Shown: piece after piece, positions 46,435 through 55,248 of the stretch
Layout of the letters: each line of letters begins with the position of its first letter
How positions within the stretch are numbered: position 1 is the first letter of the stretch
Assembly (NCBI GenBank): GCA_045430305.1
Contig: JAILXW010000001.1
Span: 248,001-312,000 of the forward strand
Reading direction: 5' to 3'
Length of the DNA stretch: 64,000 nucleotides
Origin: Agarilytica sp045430305
Lineage (GTDB): Bacteria > Pseudomonadota > Gammaproteobacteria > Pseudomonadales > Cellvibrionaceae
Made by a program: the position numbers and the translations under genes
Notes under the pieces: model-generated
What the model was told of the DNA's origin: nothing
The model's input: only the letters and a program-made list of their open reading frames with translations
Databases searched by the model: none

Positions 46435-48201
46435 TTATCGAGCGAAGGCTCCCGCTGATGGCGGAGAAGAGTAGGGCGCTCCCAAAAAGTCTTCGGTAAT
46501 ATTGCTCATGATATCCCCGATCCCTATGCAAACAGAGCCGTCTATCAATTGGTAGTTTCTTTCCAAGGGGGCCGCTACTTGTACTATTACATTGGTAACT
46601 CCATTTGTCTCAAGGCTTTCTGCAGAAGTAAAACTACTTAGGTCGCTATAGGTCTCACCTCCGTATCCAAACATATTCGTGTGTGTGGTGTAGCAATTAT
46701 GATCTAAGGTCACGCCTATTAAACTATTGTTGGAAAAAATGTGAGTCATATTGTTTTCACTATTGAACACATTGTTTTTTATTTCAGCCAAATTGTCTTG
46801 ATTAAATATCGCGAGGTTTATCACGCCATTTTCGTAAAAAGTATTGTGTAGTATTTGTAAACCTTGGCAGCTTGCACAATTAAAATTGATGCCATAATTA
46901 TTGTTTCCAGAAATAACGCTAGCGCTTAAATTTAGTAAAGGGCTTGATTGAGTGGGTTCTGAAATGTCGATGCCATGATTATCATTGTTATAGATACGAG
47001 ATTGTTCGATTTCAATGTGATTTACATCGCCCGTTCCTCGTATTCCACTATTGACTGACCCTGAAATTTCACTCCTTCGAATATCTACGCCCGAAACGCT
47101 ACCTGCACCGCTATCACTTTGAATTCTAATACCGTATCCTTCGCTATTGAAGCGTTGTCCACTCCAGCCTTTTCCACTTTGTTCTATTATTAGCCCGTCT
47201 ATTTCAATAGTCCTTATCTGAGAGCTAGTACTGCCGCCATTACTGAGTACGGATATTTCAATACCTGCGAACCCACACTCTGAAACAACTGAATTTGAAA
47301 ATAGGATGTTAGATAACGTTTGGTTTGACGCGTAGGTCTGTGGTGAAAGACAAGAATCAAAGACCTCACTGATCGTTGTATTCTCAACGCGACCATTATT
47401 AGAGCTATTGGTAAATTCAATACCATTACCCGCATATACAGGGTTTCCAGAACCATCCGATATTGTTGCGCCGCCTATTTGTTCGATCACCACATCTTCT
47501 GCGGAACAGGTATCGCAGTTTTTAAATTCAATTCCGTGTAATGAAAACCCATCAATGTGAATGTTATTGATGCTAATACCAGAAAACCCATCTACATAAA
47601 CGCCTCTCGCTTCTACGCTTACGGCATAAGAGTGTTCTGAAGGGTCATCGCTAATTTTGATGTAAACAGTATTTGTAGAATTGTCATAAGTAAAACTGTC
47701 ATTCGGTGCACTCGTTAAACTTGTTTGTGCATCAGTATTCCATTCTTGAAAAAACATAACCTCATCATTTTGGGTGACGTGACCGAGAATTTGCCCTAAT
47801 GTGAGGATGGGGGCGGCGCTAAAAATAGCGTCACCTTGTGATGTCCAATCTGAAACGCGAACACTACCAGATAATAGGGGTGGGCTTCCTGCTCCGTAGG
47901 CGTCTATTTCGATTTGAGAATTTTCAATAATGATACCTTCCCCCCATGTTTCACCGCGCTTTAAAAACACTGTGGCGCCATCGGATATATTTGCGAAGGT
48001 GTGAAAAAGGCTTTGCCATGGTTCGCAGCTATTCGTTCCTGCATTACTATCACTGCCAGAAGTTGCATCAACGTAGATCCCCTCGATTTCGCATATTTGC
48101 GAGGGGTTGTTTTCCGCATTCGAACCGCCAGAGTTGCCACCGCAACCGAAAAGGAGAGTAAGAGAGGTGATGCAAAAAGTGTAAGTAAAATGCTTCATCA
48201 T
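46435..48201 (-). CDS. Lipoprotein with right-handed parallel beta-helix
   Basis: 588 residues (two adjacent ATG codons at 48201 and 48198). The lipobox LLFGC at about 17-21 makes it a lipoprotein. From about 90 onward short Asn-rich turns recur (GISINNIHIDGFSLHGIEF, ENTTISEVFDSCLSP, GVDIRRSEISGSVNSGI, EIEQSRIYNNDNHGIDI), the pattern of PbH1 repeats in pectate-lyase-like helices. The middle region starts EGIYVDATSGSDSNAGTNSC, the common DATSGSDSNPGT-type lead-in. No catalytic set of a known lyase is recognisable, so substrate and activity are open. It is probably outer-membrane tethered. Confidence 0.87.
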   Translation of the reverse strand: MMKHFTYTFCITSLTLLFGCGGNSGGSNAENNPSQICEIEGIYVDATSGSDSNAGTNSCEPWQSLFHTFANISDGATVFLKRGETWGEGIIIENSQIEIDAYGAGSPPLLSGSVRVSDWTSQGDAIFSAAPILTLGQILGHVTQNDEVMFFQEWNTDAQTSLTSAPNDSFTYDNSTNTVYIKISDDPSEHSYAVSVEARGVYVDGFSGISINNIHIDGFSLHGIEFKNCDTCSAEDVVIEQIGGATISDGSGNPVYAGNGIEFTNSSNNGRVENTTISEVFDSCLSPQTYASNQTLSNILFSNSVVSECGFAGIEISVLSNGGSTSSQIRTIEIDGLIIEQSGKGWSGQRFNSEGYGIRIQSDSGAGSVSGVDIRRSEISGSVNSGIRGTGDVNHIEIEQSRIYNNDNHGIDISEPTQSSPLLNLSASVISGNNNYGINFNCASCQGLQILHNTFYENGVINLAIFNQDNLAEIKNNVFNSENNMTHIFSNNSLIGVTLDHNCYTTHTNMFGYGGETYSDLSSFTSAESLETNGVTNVIVQVAAPLERNYQLIDGSVCIGIGDIMSNITEDFLGAPYSSPPSAGAFAR

Positions 48202-48599
48202 GATTCTATCTGACTTCAGGTATTGCCCACCATATGAATAGAAGCGAAGAGTGGGGCGTCTAATAAATTGAGTATTTGCGTTGCATATTTATTCTCATAT
48301 ATAGACTAGAGACGTGCAAGAAAGAAAAAAGTACTAGGATGCTGGCGCATATAAAACAGGTGTTCGGCTTTTGGTGGCGTGGTCTACAGCAGTGCCAATG
48401 CCTAAGCACACCGCATATTATAAAAATTGGCACAGGCTTGATGAGTGCTACACTAATCTAGGCATGTTGTTTTGTCTTTTTAGATGAATAATATTACCCA
48501 AAGCGGCATCTAAAACGTCTTTTAGGGGTGCACCTTCACATCTCATTGTTTATTGGTGTAAACGAATACGAGAAAATTGCGAGATAAAGAGAACATTTA
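48202..48599. other. 398-bp divergent intergenic region
   Basis: Between the beta-helix lipoprotein and the GGDEF gene. A 7-bp inverted pair TGCCAAT (48393) and ATTGGCA (48426) is present; its meaning is unclear. No gene seen. Confidence 0.45.
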
Positions 48600-49691
48600 A
48601 TGATTGAAAGAGCAAAAGGAACATCGCTGGAATGGATTGCTCCTGTTATCAAACTTGATCGATCGGCTCGTCGGAATACTGGTTCGACCAATCAAAAAGT
48701 TATTCAAAAAGATGCTACACACGCCGTGTTAGAAGCCATTGGGCAAGCGGAAAGTTACGAAGAAACGATGTCACGCTGTTTAGATGCCATTGACGAACAT
48801 ACCGAGTTTGATTCCGTAGCCCTGCTCAAACTTGATGAGGCTGGTAACTATTTCGATCTGATTGGATCTGTGGGGTTTTCTGCTGACGCAATCGCTTCAG
48901 CAAAAAGGCTTCCCTTCGACGAGAGTTTAAGTGGTCAAGCGGTTACTACGGGTGAAATTTTGTCGACGCTCGATTTGAAGGGCGATACAAGGGTTAATCC
49001 GAACGTTAAAAAAGCGATGTTGTTGCAAGGAAGAACAACGTTAGTATCCATTCCTCTCATTCTCAGAAAAAAAGCCATTGGTGTCATGAATATTGCCTGG
49101 AATGCTGGTCGGCCTTTGGACGATGAAGAAAAAGAGCATTTAATGTTTTTTGGCTACGGCATCGCCGTGATTATGGAAGCTGCTCTCCACGAGCATCGCG
49201 CCAAGTACGATCAATTGATGGGCTTATATAATCGAAGAGAGTTTGAGCAGCAACTAAAAGTACTAGAAGCGCTTTCTGATCGCTACGATTCTCCGCTTTC
49301 TGTATTGGTCATTGATATTGATCATTTTAAAGAGGTCAATGATAGACGAGGGCATAGTGTCGGTGATGAAACGCTGAGAAAGTTTGGTGATTTAATTCGT
49401 TGTAGCTTACGCGCAACAGACCTTGCCTTTCGTATTGGGGGCGAAGAAGTGGTGATTCTTATGCCGGGCACGCCGATTGCGGGTACAGAACCCGTTGCCG
49501 AAAGAATACTCAAAAAACTCAGAAGTACACCGATGCAAGACAAAGAAAACCAAGAAGAATTTTATATTACAGCCAGCATTGGTGTTGCCGAACTTCGTAA
49601 TCGTGAAAGCGGCGCTGATACTTTACATAGAGCCGATAGCGCAATGTATCAATCAAAAGAAAACGGACGTAATCAATACACGCTTACCTAA
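48600..49691 (+). CDS. GAF-GGDEF diguanylate cyclase
   Basis: 363 residues, no membrane segment. A GAF domain spans about 40-195 (SYEETMSRCLDAIDEHTEFDS, ASAKRLPFDESLSGQAVTTG, SIPLILRKKAIGVMNIA). The GGDEF domain spans about 200-363: DQLMGLYNRREFEQQL, VLVIDIDHFKEVNDRRGH and RIGGEEVVILMP. The active loop reads GGEEV, with the final aromatic changed to Val, while the metal Asp in DIDHFK is intact. RATD, five residues before the loop, is a complete inhibitory I-site. Activity is probable. The GAF ligand is unknown. Confidence 0.92.
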   Translation: MIERAKGTSLEWIAPVIKLDRSARRNTGSTNQKVIQKDATHAVLEAIGQAESYEETMSRCLDAIDEHTEFDSVALLKLDEAGNYFDLIGSVGFSADAIASAKRLPFDESLSGQAVTTGEILSTLDLKGDTRVNPNVKKAMLLQGRTTLVSIPLILRKKAIGVMNIAWNAGRPLDDEEKEHLMFFGYGIAVIMEAALHEHRAKYDQLMGLYNRREFEQQLKVLEALSDRYDSPLSVLVIDIDHFKEVNDRRGHSVGDETLRKFGDLIRCSLRATDLAFRIGGEEVVILMPGTPIAGTEPVAERILKKLRSTPMQDKENQEEFYITASIGVAELRNRESGADTLHRADSAMYQSKENGRNQYTLT

Positions 49692-49926
49692 ACAAAAAAT
49701 GTCTTTTGTTAAATCTATGAAATGCATTGACGACTACCTACCGTAAATATAACTTACGCACAGGTTAGTACTACTTCCCGAATAGTAATATTGAAATTAT
49801 CATTTTATGGAACAATTCCACATCCTGAACGTATTATAAAGTCGTTGCTGGGTTCTCATGTCGTGATTGCTTGCTAGAAAATATCTAAAAATAATATTTT
49901 AGGTGTTTTCTTTTATAAGAATAGTT

Positions 49927-50898
49927 TCAAAGAGATTGCTTCTGAATATCTGGTAATTCTGCTACGCATTCTTCGTTTTCACGTTGTTGTGGTACGGATT
50001 TAATATGGCCTCTCAACGTTTTAAATGTTACCCGATCGCATGAAGTTTTTAAAATGGATCCCCTCTCGACTCGAAAGTTTCCACCGATCTTATACTTGAT
50101 AGTTTCCATTTTTTTGGGTGGGTGTTCTCCGTTGTTTATAAAGTCGTCACTAAACAATTGAAATGCATTATAGAAGAGATCTTTAGTGAGGGATTTTAAG
50201 TGCTGGCCATTATTGGCGAGCAGGGTTTCGGTAGGGGTAGGAGAATTGTTTTCTTTAATGATAATGATTTTTCTATTATATAGTGTTTCTTGTGGGGGGG
50301 TTGATTTTCTCTTGTTGCGTTTTTTATTTATTTTTGGTGCGTTTGGTGGAGTGTAAGTTTTAGTAACAAGAAAATTATTTTCTATTATTATTGAGTCATG
50401 CTCTTTGGTCAAAATAAAGTTTGGGTTAGACTGTATGTAGCCAAGCGGTACCTCTGTATCTGAAAAGTTAGTGACAAATGGTACGCGGTTTTCTCGGGTC
50501 TCCGTGTTACTTTTTGTAAGGTGCTCTACTAGTTCTGTTGTGTAAAACGATTGGAGAACCGGTTCGCACTGACCAAGAGCAAGTTCATTTGACTCATTGA
50601 TAAAGTTTTTCATTCTCGAATGATCGACTGATTTTTCAGTTGCTGCGTGGATGAGAACTGTGGCTAAAAATGAAACTGCGTCATAGCCTGAGTAAATAGC
50701 CCCATTTACTGACTGTCGTTGGCTTAGCTCGTTGTAGTCTATATAACCTGAAAAAGGCACAGTGCTACCACATTCAAGAGTGAGTGCGTATGAGTCAATC
50801 TCTGTGAGCGGTGTTTGCACAGTTTCTTTTTTCTGAACAGTACTGCCGCAAGCAGACACGCATATCGCTGCAGCCAAATTAATTAGTAATTTTTTCAT
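49927..50898 (-). CDS. Unrecognised lipoprotein, second gene of a pair
   Basis: 323 residues. The leader MKKLLINLAAAICVSAC has lipobox VSAC with the lipid Cys at 17. The mature part has few hallmarks: several Asn/Thr-rich stretches and a basic KINKKRNKRKSTPPQ segment near 200, plus Cys residues that could form one or two disulfides. A/T-rich codons (AAT, AAA, ATA) dominate, unlike the housekeeping genes on the left. It starts 53 bp after the stop of another lipoprotein gene on the same strand; the two probably form an operon. No function can be proposed. Confidence 0.75.
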   Translation of the reverse strand: MKKLLINLAAAICVSACGSTVQKKETVQTPLTEIDSYALTLECGSTVPFSGYIDYNELSQRQSVNGAIYSGYDAVSFLATVLIHAATEKSVDHSRMKNFINESNELALGQCEPVLQSFYTTELVEHLTKSNTETRENRVPFVTNFSDTEVPLGYIQSNPNFILTKEHDSIIIENNFLVTKTYTPPNAPKINKKRNKRKSTPPQETLYNRKIIIIKENNSPTPTETLLANNGQHLKSLTKDLFYNAFQLFSDDFINNGEHPPKKMETIKYKIGGNFRVERGSILKTSCDRVTFKTLRGHIKSVPQQRENEECVAELPDIQKQSL

Positions 50899-50951
50899 AA
50901 GTATTACCGATAAAGCTAGCCAGCATTTAAGGTGGCTAGCTTGTTGTTTCC

Positions 50952-51743
50952 TTATCCTGCGTTGGGGTGGTCGTTAGCAGGATTATTTTCGTCGTCATTT
51001 CTTGCTTGATCTTCAGGCTCAGGATCTTTTTCTGGCTCTGCGTCAATCTCAGGTGTGACAGTCGCGTGCAGATCCAAGATTTGACTTTTCCCTGTTTCAA
51101 TTGCAGTGTAATAAGCGTTCGTAATTCCAGGGAAGCCTTCCTCTTTCCACGGCGAGTCAGAATACTGTTTAACATCTATTAATTCATAGAATGTGTAGGC
51201 ATTCGTCGTTGTGTCTACCATGTACATTACCGCGTTAAATACCGCATATGGGTCGCCGACAGGGATGTAATTGGCAAAATTACGGAGAGTCCCCAGCGTT
51301 TTCATATCTACCACTAATACTTGATTTACGTCGTGTTTTGTACCTACACCATCAAACTTATTTTTGGCAAAGTTGAGTTGTGCACCGGTATTTTTCGGAA
51401 GTTTTGCAATATTAAGGTCAGTAATATCAACTACCGTTGCGCCTTCGTTTGTTAGCCGTTCAGTCAAAGCCGCTTTTAATTCATTCAAATCTTCATTAGA
51501 TTGAGTTTTCATGTGGGTATCTAAATCAGAATTAATCGCTGAAGCAGTGGCATAACAAAGTAGACAGGCAGCACCGGAGATATGACCTTTAACTTCTGGA
51601 GCTGCTGATACGTATATCCCAATTTTCTGGTCTTGCTTACTAAGAAAATCTTGTTGGAATGTTATGTTGGATTGTGGTGTGACAGCACAACCGAACAAAA
51701 ATAATAGTGGTGAGATGAAAAGTAGTTTGAAAAACCGTGTCAT
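50952..51743 (-). CDS. Unrecognised lipoprotein, first gene of a pair
   Basis: 263 residues. Lipobox LFGC (Cys at about 19) in the leader MTRFFKLLFISPLLFLFGCA. The mature part has KIGIYVSAAPEVKGHIS, a CLLCY motif near 64, NELKAALTERLTNEGATVVD and VLVVDMKTLGTLRNFANYIPVGDPYAVFN, in the style of envelope lipoproteins that monitor or assemble surface polymers, but I cannot name a family. The C-terminal 35 residues are acidic and Pro-rich and look disordered. Co-directional with the lipoprotein gene 53 bp downstream. Confidence 0.78.
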   Translation of the reverse strand: MTRFFKLLFISPLLFLFGCAVTPQSNITFQQDFLSKQDQKIGIYVSAAPEVKGHISGAACLLCYATASAINSDLDTHMKTQSNEDLNELKAALTERLTNEGATVVDITDLNIAKLPKNTGAQLNFAKNKFDGVGTKHDVNQVLVVDMKTLGTLRNFANYIPVGDPYAVFNAVMYMVDTTTNAYTFYELIDVKQYSDSPWKEEGFPGITNAYYTAIETGKSQILDLHATVTPEIDAEPEKDPEPEDQARNDDENNPANDHPNAG

Positions 51744-51957
51744 GTTGACCCCTTAGGAATAAGTAAATTGAACTTAATCAAGGATCGTCATTATTGTCAT
51801 CATCCTTGATGCGGCGATTGTATCATCATTAATCTGACAGGTGAATTGTATGCTATTTTAGCGGTATCGATATAATCGAATATGGGCGTGTTTGTTTTGT
51901 CGCGACATTTTGAAAAGCGCAAAAAAGAGATCGTACTTTAAGATTTTTGCTACAACA

Positions 51958-52197
51958 CTAGTCCAATTTAGAGGCCCAAATAGCAAGCTTATGTCGCATC
52001 GCTTGTTGCGATACCTGAATTTCTGGGAGAGGTTGAATGAGCTTATCGTGTACAAGTAGGCGGTAGAGGTATTCCACTTTTTCGGTGGCAGAATCTGTAG
52101 CTTCGAATTTTGCTGCGCCACGTTTTTCTGCGTAGCGAATGCCCAGTTCGATGGCCTTTTTTACAAGTTCTTTTTCGTTTTTCAGCTTTTTCATCAA
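51958..52197 (-). CDS. DUF5062 family small protein
   Basis: 79 residues, helical, charged: KNEKELVKKAIELGIRYAEKRG, then EKVEYLYRLLVHDKLIQPLP and MRHKLAIWASKLD. This matches DUF5062, small proteins of gammaproteobacteria with no assigned role. The Lys/Glu-rich helices and lack of Cys suggest a small soluble dimer. Monocistronic. A double Met start; the first is used here. Confidence 0.85.
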   Translation of the reverse strand: MMKKLKNEKELVKKAIELGIRYAEKRGAAKFEATDSATEKVEYLYRLLVHDKLIQPLPEIQVSQQAMRHKLAIWASKLD

Positions 52198-52305
52198 TAG
52201 TGCTCACAAGGTTGTGTATGTAAAGCTAGATGATATTTCTATATATTTCAGTATAAACCACAATAAATTATCCGGCGTAATCATGGCGCTTTTTCTAAGA
52301 GCATG

Positions 52306-52327
52306 AAAAAGGGCGCTGAAGCGCCCC
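52306..52327 (-). terminator. Intrinsic terminator on the minus strand
   Basis: GGGCGC and GCGCCC flank a 4-base loop, and on the minus strand the hairpin is followed by TTTTT. It terminates transcripts from the hydrolase gene and, originally, from the outer-membrane gene whose tail survives next to it. Confidence 0.85.
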
Positions 52328-52333
52328 AAAATG

Positions 52334-52408
52334 TTAAAACACGCCTTCTACGCTTGCGCTTAAGCCGAAGGCCGTATTTTTCTGTAAAACGTAGCTTTGA
52401 TGCGCTCG
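52334..52408 (-). pseudogene. Tail fragment of an outer-membrane protein gene
   Basis: Directly after the hydrolase stop, in the same frame, 24 codons read RAHQSYVLQKNTAFGLSASV then EGVF and stop. Alternating hydrophobics and the final Phe are the signature of the last strand of an outer-membrane barrel (Bam signal), and the terminator follows at once. The rest of that gene is absent, so this looks like a deletion or insertion joint. It is not translated unless the hydrolase stop is read through. Confidence 0.55.
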
Positions 52409-53383
52409 TTAGTAGCGCCCCTGAAAGTGATCCGTTAGGAATATCGTAACTTCCTCAGGCGCGGTTTCGGTCACCCAGTGGCTGATGCCCTCTAGTATCT
52501 CAAATCGATATTCCGCGCTCACGTAGTCTTCTGAACGTGCCATGGGCGAGATGCTTACATAGCTGTCGGCGTTACCCCAAATTTGGAGTGTTGGTACGTT
52601 GATAATGCCAGCACCATTTGTCAGTATCCAAGTCCAGTCCCGTTGGCGGTAGTAATTTAAAATTGCGTCAACCGTTGCAACAGTACCTAGCTTTTCGATA
52701 TATAGCTCTATCGATTCTACTGGGGTATCTTCGTAGATCCAACGCATATATTCGTGATCGTTGGCGATAAAATTCTCTTCGAACCCTTCAGAAACAAAAT
52801 CTTGTGCGTACCCGACTCGGTCAGCTGAAATCGTATCGACATCAAAGAAGTCGTCAATGATTGCTTGAGGGTGAGCGACGGACATGGCGGTGAGCGTAAT
52901 GACTCGATCCGGATGCATTGAAGCGATAATCCATGCTGTTAAGGCGCCGGCATCGTGGCCAACCAAGTGAAACCTGTAGATGCCCAACTGGTCAGCGATA
53001 TCTATTACATCCTGTGTTCGAATAGAGGGGTGGTACGACTCGCCGTCTTCTGGGCGAACACCTTCTGAAAACCCACGCATATTAGGCGCAACAACGTAAT
53101 AATCTTCCTCTGCCAATTCATCTATTATTTCGCTGTATTGTTCAGCGGTCGTTGGGAAGCCGTGTAATAAAATAACAGGCGTTGCTGAAGGGTCGCCTTT
53201 GACTAAACCGTCAAATACACCTGCGTCCGTTGGGATAGATATGGGTTTAAGCGTAGTGAAATCTTCATTTTCATTACTCTCATTTTCACTTTCACCACCA
53301 CAACTTGTCATTAGAATTGAAACTAATAATGTGAGAAATGATATGTATGATTTTGATAAAGAAAAGGAATGTAAGTTTTTCAT
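52409..53383 (-). CDS. Lipoprotein alpha/beta hydrolase with Asp nucleophile
   Basis: 324 residues from ATG 53383, preceded by GGGGC; an in-frame TTG 12 bp earlier is less likely. The leader ends in lipobox MTSC. The hydrolase core has the oxyanion HGFPTT, the nucleophile elbow LVGHDAGALTA (Asp in place of Ser) and the C-terminal His in ISHWVTE. Asp nucleophile plus HGxP is the mark of epoxide hydrolases and haloalkane dehalogenases. Family members are mostly cytoplasmic; a lipoprotein version would act in the envelope. The substrate is unknown. An outer-membrane gene tail follows the stop. Confidence 0.88.
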   Translation of the reverse strand: MKNLHSFSLSKSYISFLTLLVSILMTSCGGESENESNENEDFTTLKPISIPTDAGVFDGLVKGDPSATPVILLHGFPTTAEQYSEIIDELAEEDYYVVAPNMRGFSEGVRPEDGESYHPSIRTQDVIDIADQLGIYRFHLVGHDAGALTAWIIASMHPDRVITLTAMSVAHPQAIIDDFFDVDTISADRVGYAQDFVSEGFEENFIANDHEYMRWIYEDTPVESIELYIEKLGTVATVDAILNYYRQRDWTWILTNGAGIINVPTLQIWGNADSYVSISPMARSEDYVSAEYRFEILEGISHWVTETAPEEVTIFLTDHFQGRY

Positions 53384-53558
53384 CTTGTGCCCCAATTAAA
53401 TAATGTAGATGTAGGACACCGAACTTTGTTTTCACCTCAAAAGAAAGGGGAAATATTTCTATATGGATCTGATTGGGAGTGAAATTACAAAAATTCCGCG
53501 ATGAACACTGCCCTATGTGGGCAATGCCACACAATAACGTACTTTATAGGTAGGGGGG

Positions 53559-54590
53559 TTACATTGGGCCTAGTGTATAAATAGCTTTTGTGTCACTTTT
53601 GGCGTCGTGTTCTTTTTTGTTTGTGAATTCTAATTCGATATTTAGAGCGTGGGCAATATTGAGCAATGAGGCATGAACTTTGTTAATGCTAAGTGTTGCA
53701 TGAAGTTTTTCATGTTTTAGTCGGTCATCTGTCACTTTTATGATGACATTATTATAAAATTCTAAATCTTGAATGACTTTTCCTAGTGTTTCCCCTTTGT
53801 ATATAATCTGGCCTTTGGTCCATGCTGTTTCACGCTTGGCATCAATGGTTTTAACTTGGCTGCCTGCGGCCGCTTCGTTAAGGCTTATCTGTTCATCTTT
53901 TACAAGTGTGTAATCGCTTTTCTCTTTCTGTGACTTAAAGTTTTTTTCTAGTGGTATAATGCCAACCTTTCCTTCAACCACTGTAACGATTACATCAACG
54001 TCGCTAGGTTCTGCGCTTGTTTCGGTGTGCGGGTTTGTCGTTTTTTCAACTGAAAATTCCGTACCCAATACGCGAATAAGGCCTAAGTCAGTTTCAACTT
54101 CAAATGGGCGTGAAGGATCCGTTGCTACATCGAAAAACACCTGGCCTCTGTGGAGTAAAACATGTCGATGACGACGACTTAAAGTAACGCTTATCCGTGA
54201 ATTGGGGTTAAGGGTAAGTTGCGATCCATCGTCAAGGGTTATGATTTTCTGTTGCTGTTGCTCTGTGTATAAAATCTCGGAAGATGATGTAGGCAAAAAA
54301 GTGACGAATAAAAACAGTGCGCATGCCAATGAAACGCCTGAGTAAAAAATAGTTTGAGGGCGAAACCAAGTTAGAATTTGGCCCCTAAGTTCTTCATCAT
54401 TTGGCCGTGTCAGTGCTTCCCCTTTTTCCCATAAAGATTCAGCCTGAATATATGCGGCTTGATTTATATTGGACTTTTCCAGCCAAATGAAAAACTCAGC
54501 TTTTTCAGATTCGAGGATATTGTCAGATTGTAGTCGTGCAAGCCACGATATAGCTTCTCTTTGAGCGATAATGTGTTTGATCTGTTTCAT
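53559..54590 (-). CDS. FecR-family anti-sigma regulator
   Basis: 343 residues. The cytoplasmic N-terminus has the FecR_N/DUF4880 pattern (AISWLARLQSDNILESEKAEFFIWLEKSNINQAAY). One membrane segment lies at about 83-102. The periplasmic FecR domain starts ITLDDGSQLTLNPNSRISV and contains HVLLHRGQVFFDVATDPSRPFEVETDLGLIRVLGTEFSV. A DUF4974-like C-terminal part follows (GKVIQDLEFYNNVIIKV). It would hold the sigma factor encoded 5 bp upstream until a TonB receptor signals. Confidence 0.93.
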   Translation of the reverse strand: MKQIKHIIAQREAISWLARLQSDNILESEKAEFFIWLEKSNINQAAYIQAESLWEKGEALTRPNDEELRGQILTWFRPQTIFYSGVSLACALFLFVTFLPTSSSEILYTEQQQQKIITLDDGSQLTLNPNSRISVTLSRRHRHVLLHRGQVFFDVATDPSRPFEVETDLGLIRVLGTEFSVEKTTNPHTETSAEPSDVDVIVTVVEGKVGIIPLEKNFKSQKEKSDYTLVKDEQISLNEAAAGSQVKTIDAKRETAWTKGQIIYKGETLGKVIQDLEFYNNVIIKVTDDRLKHEKLHATLSINKVHASLLNIAHALNIELEFTNKKEHDAKSDTKAIYTLGPM

Positions 54591-54594
54591 ATTA

Positions 54595-55113
54595 TCAACC
54601 GATGTTATCTCTTAGAATTCGTAAGGTCTGAATAATGTATTTTTCAACGGAACTCTCAGATACGCCGAGCTCTTCGCTAATCTCTCTATAGGTTTTATGG
54701 TGTACTCTGCTTAGCTCAAAAGCTTTTCTGGGCTTCTCTGGCAATGATGCAATAGATATCTGTATTTTCTCCAGCGCTTTACCTGCCGTAACTTCTCGAT
54801 CTGGAGAATGAGCTTGCTCTGCATGGAAGCACTTTTCTTGAAATGCAAGGTGGCGCTTTTCCTTTCGTATTCTATTTAGTGCTAAATTTTGTGCCGCCTG
54901 ATAGAGGTAGGCTTTGGGGTTTTGGATGTGTTCTAAGGAGCCATTACCTAATATATTCTGAAAAGCATCTTGTACAATGTCTTCGGCATCGTTTTTGGAG
55001 CCAAATTTAAGGCTGATATAACGTTTAAGATCACAATAGCAATCGGCGAACAGGTTCTGAACGAGCGTGTTTTCTTTAAGGGCGCTTGCTTCTTTTCGGC
55101 TCATAAATACCAT
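54595..55113 (-). CDS. ECF sigma factor, FecI type
   Basis: 172 residues. Region 2 has LFADCYCDLKRYISLKFGSKNDAEDIVQDAF, and region 4 LPEKPRKAFELSRVHHKTYREISEELGVSESSVEKYI, together the two-domain ECF class. An alternative ATG at 55104 would shorten it by three residues; ribosome-site evidence does not decide. The stop is 4 bp before the FecR-like gene, so the pair is one operon. Divergent to it starts a TonB receptor with an STN domain; the likely circuit is substrate binding to receptor, then FecR, then sigma. Confidence 0.93.
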   Translation of the reverse strand: MVFMSRKEASALKENTLVQNLFADCYCDLKRYISLKFGSKNDAEDIVQDAFQNILGNGSLEHIQNPKAYLYQAAQNLALNRIRKEKRHLAFQEKCFHAEQAHSPDREVTAGKALEKIQISIASLPEKPRKAFELSRVHHKTYREISEELGVSESSVEKYIIQTLRILRDNIG

Positions 55114-55248
55114 TCGCCGGCCAACGGCGATGTCTCCAAGTTTTCTTCGCGCTTTTTCATCATACTTCTTGCGATTCGTTTATCATATATGCAACCGACC
55201 GAGTGTTTCCAATGCCTTTATGCCTGCCCATATAGTGACACCACAAAG

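Noticed and set aside
48276..48461. 61-codon frame between the beta-helix lipoprotein and the GGDEF gene
   Set aside because: Low protein character, no ribosome site, lies in a divergent promoter region.
54970..55248. 93-codon upstream extension of the STN-containing TonB receptor
   Set aside because: It overlaps the sigma-factor gene on the other strand and precedes a clean signal peptide at 55249, so translation most likely starts there.
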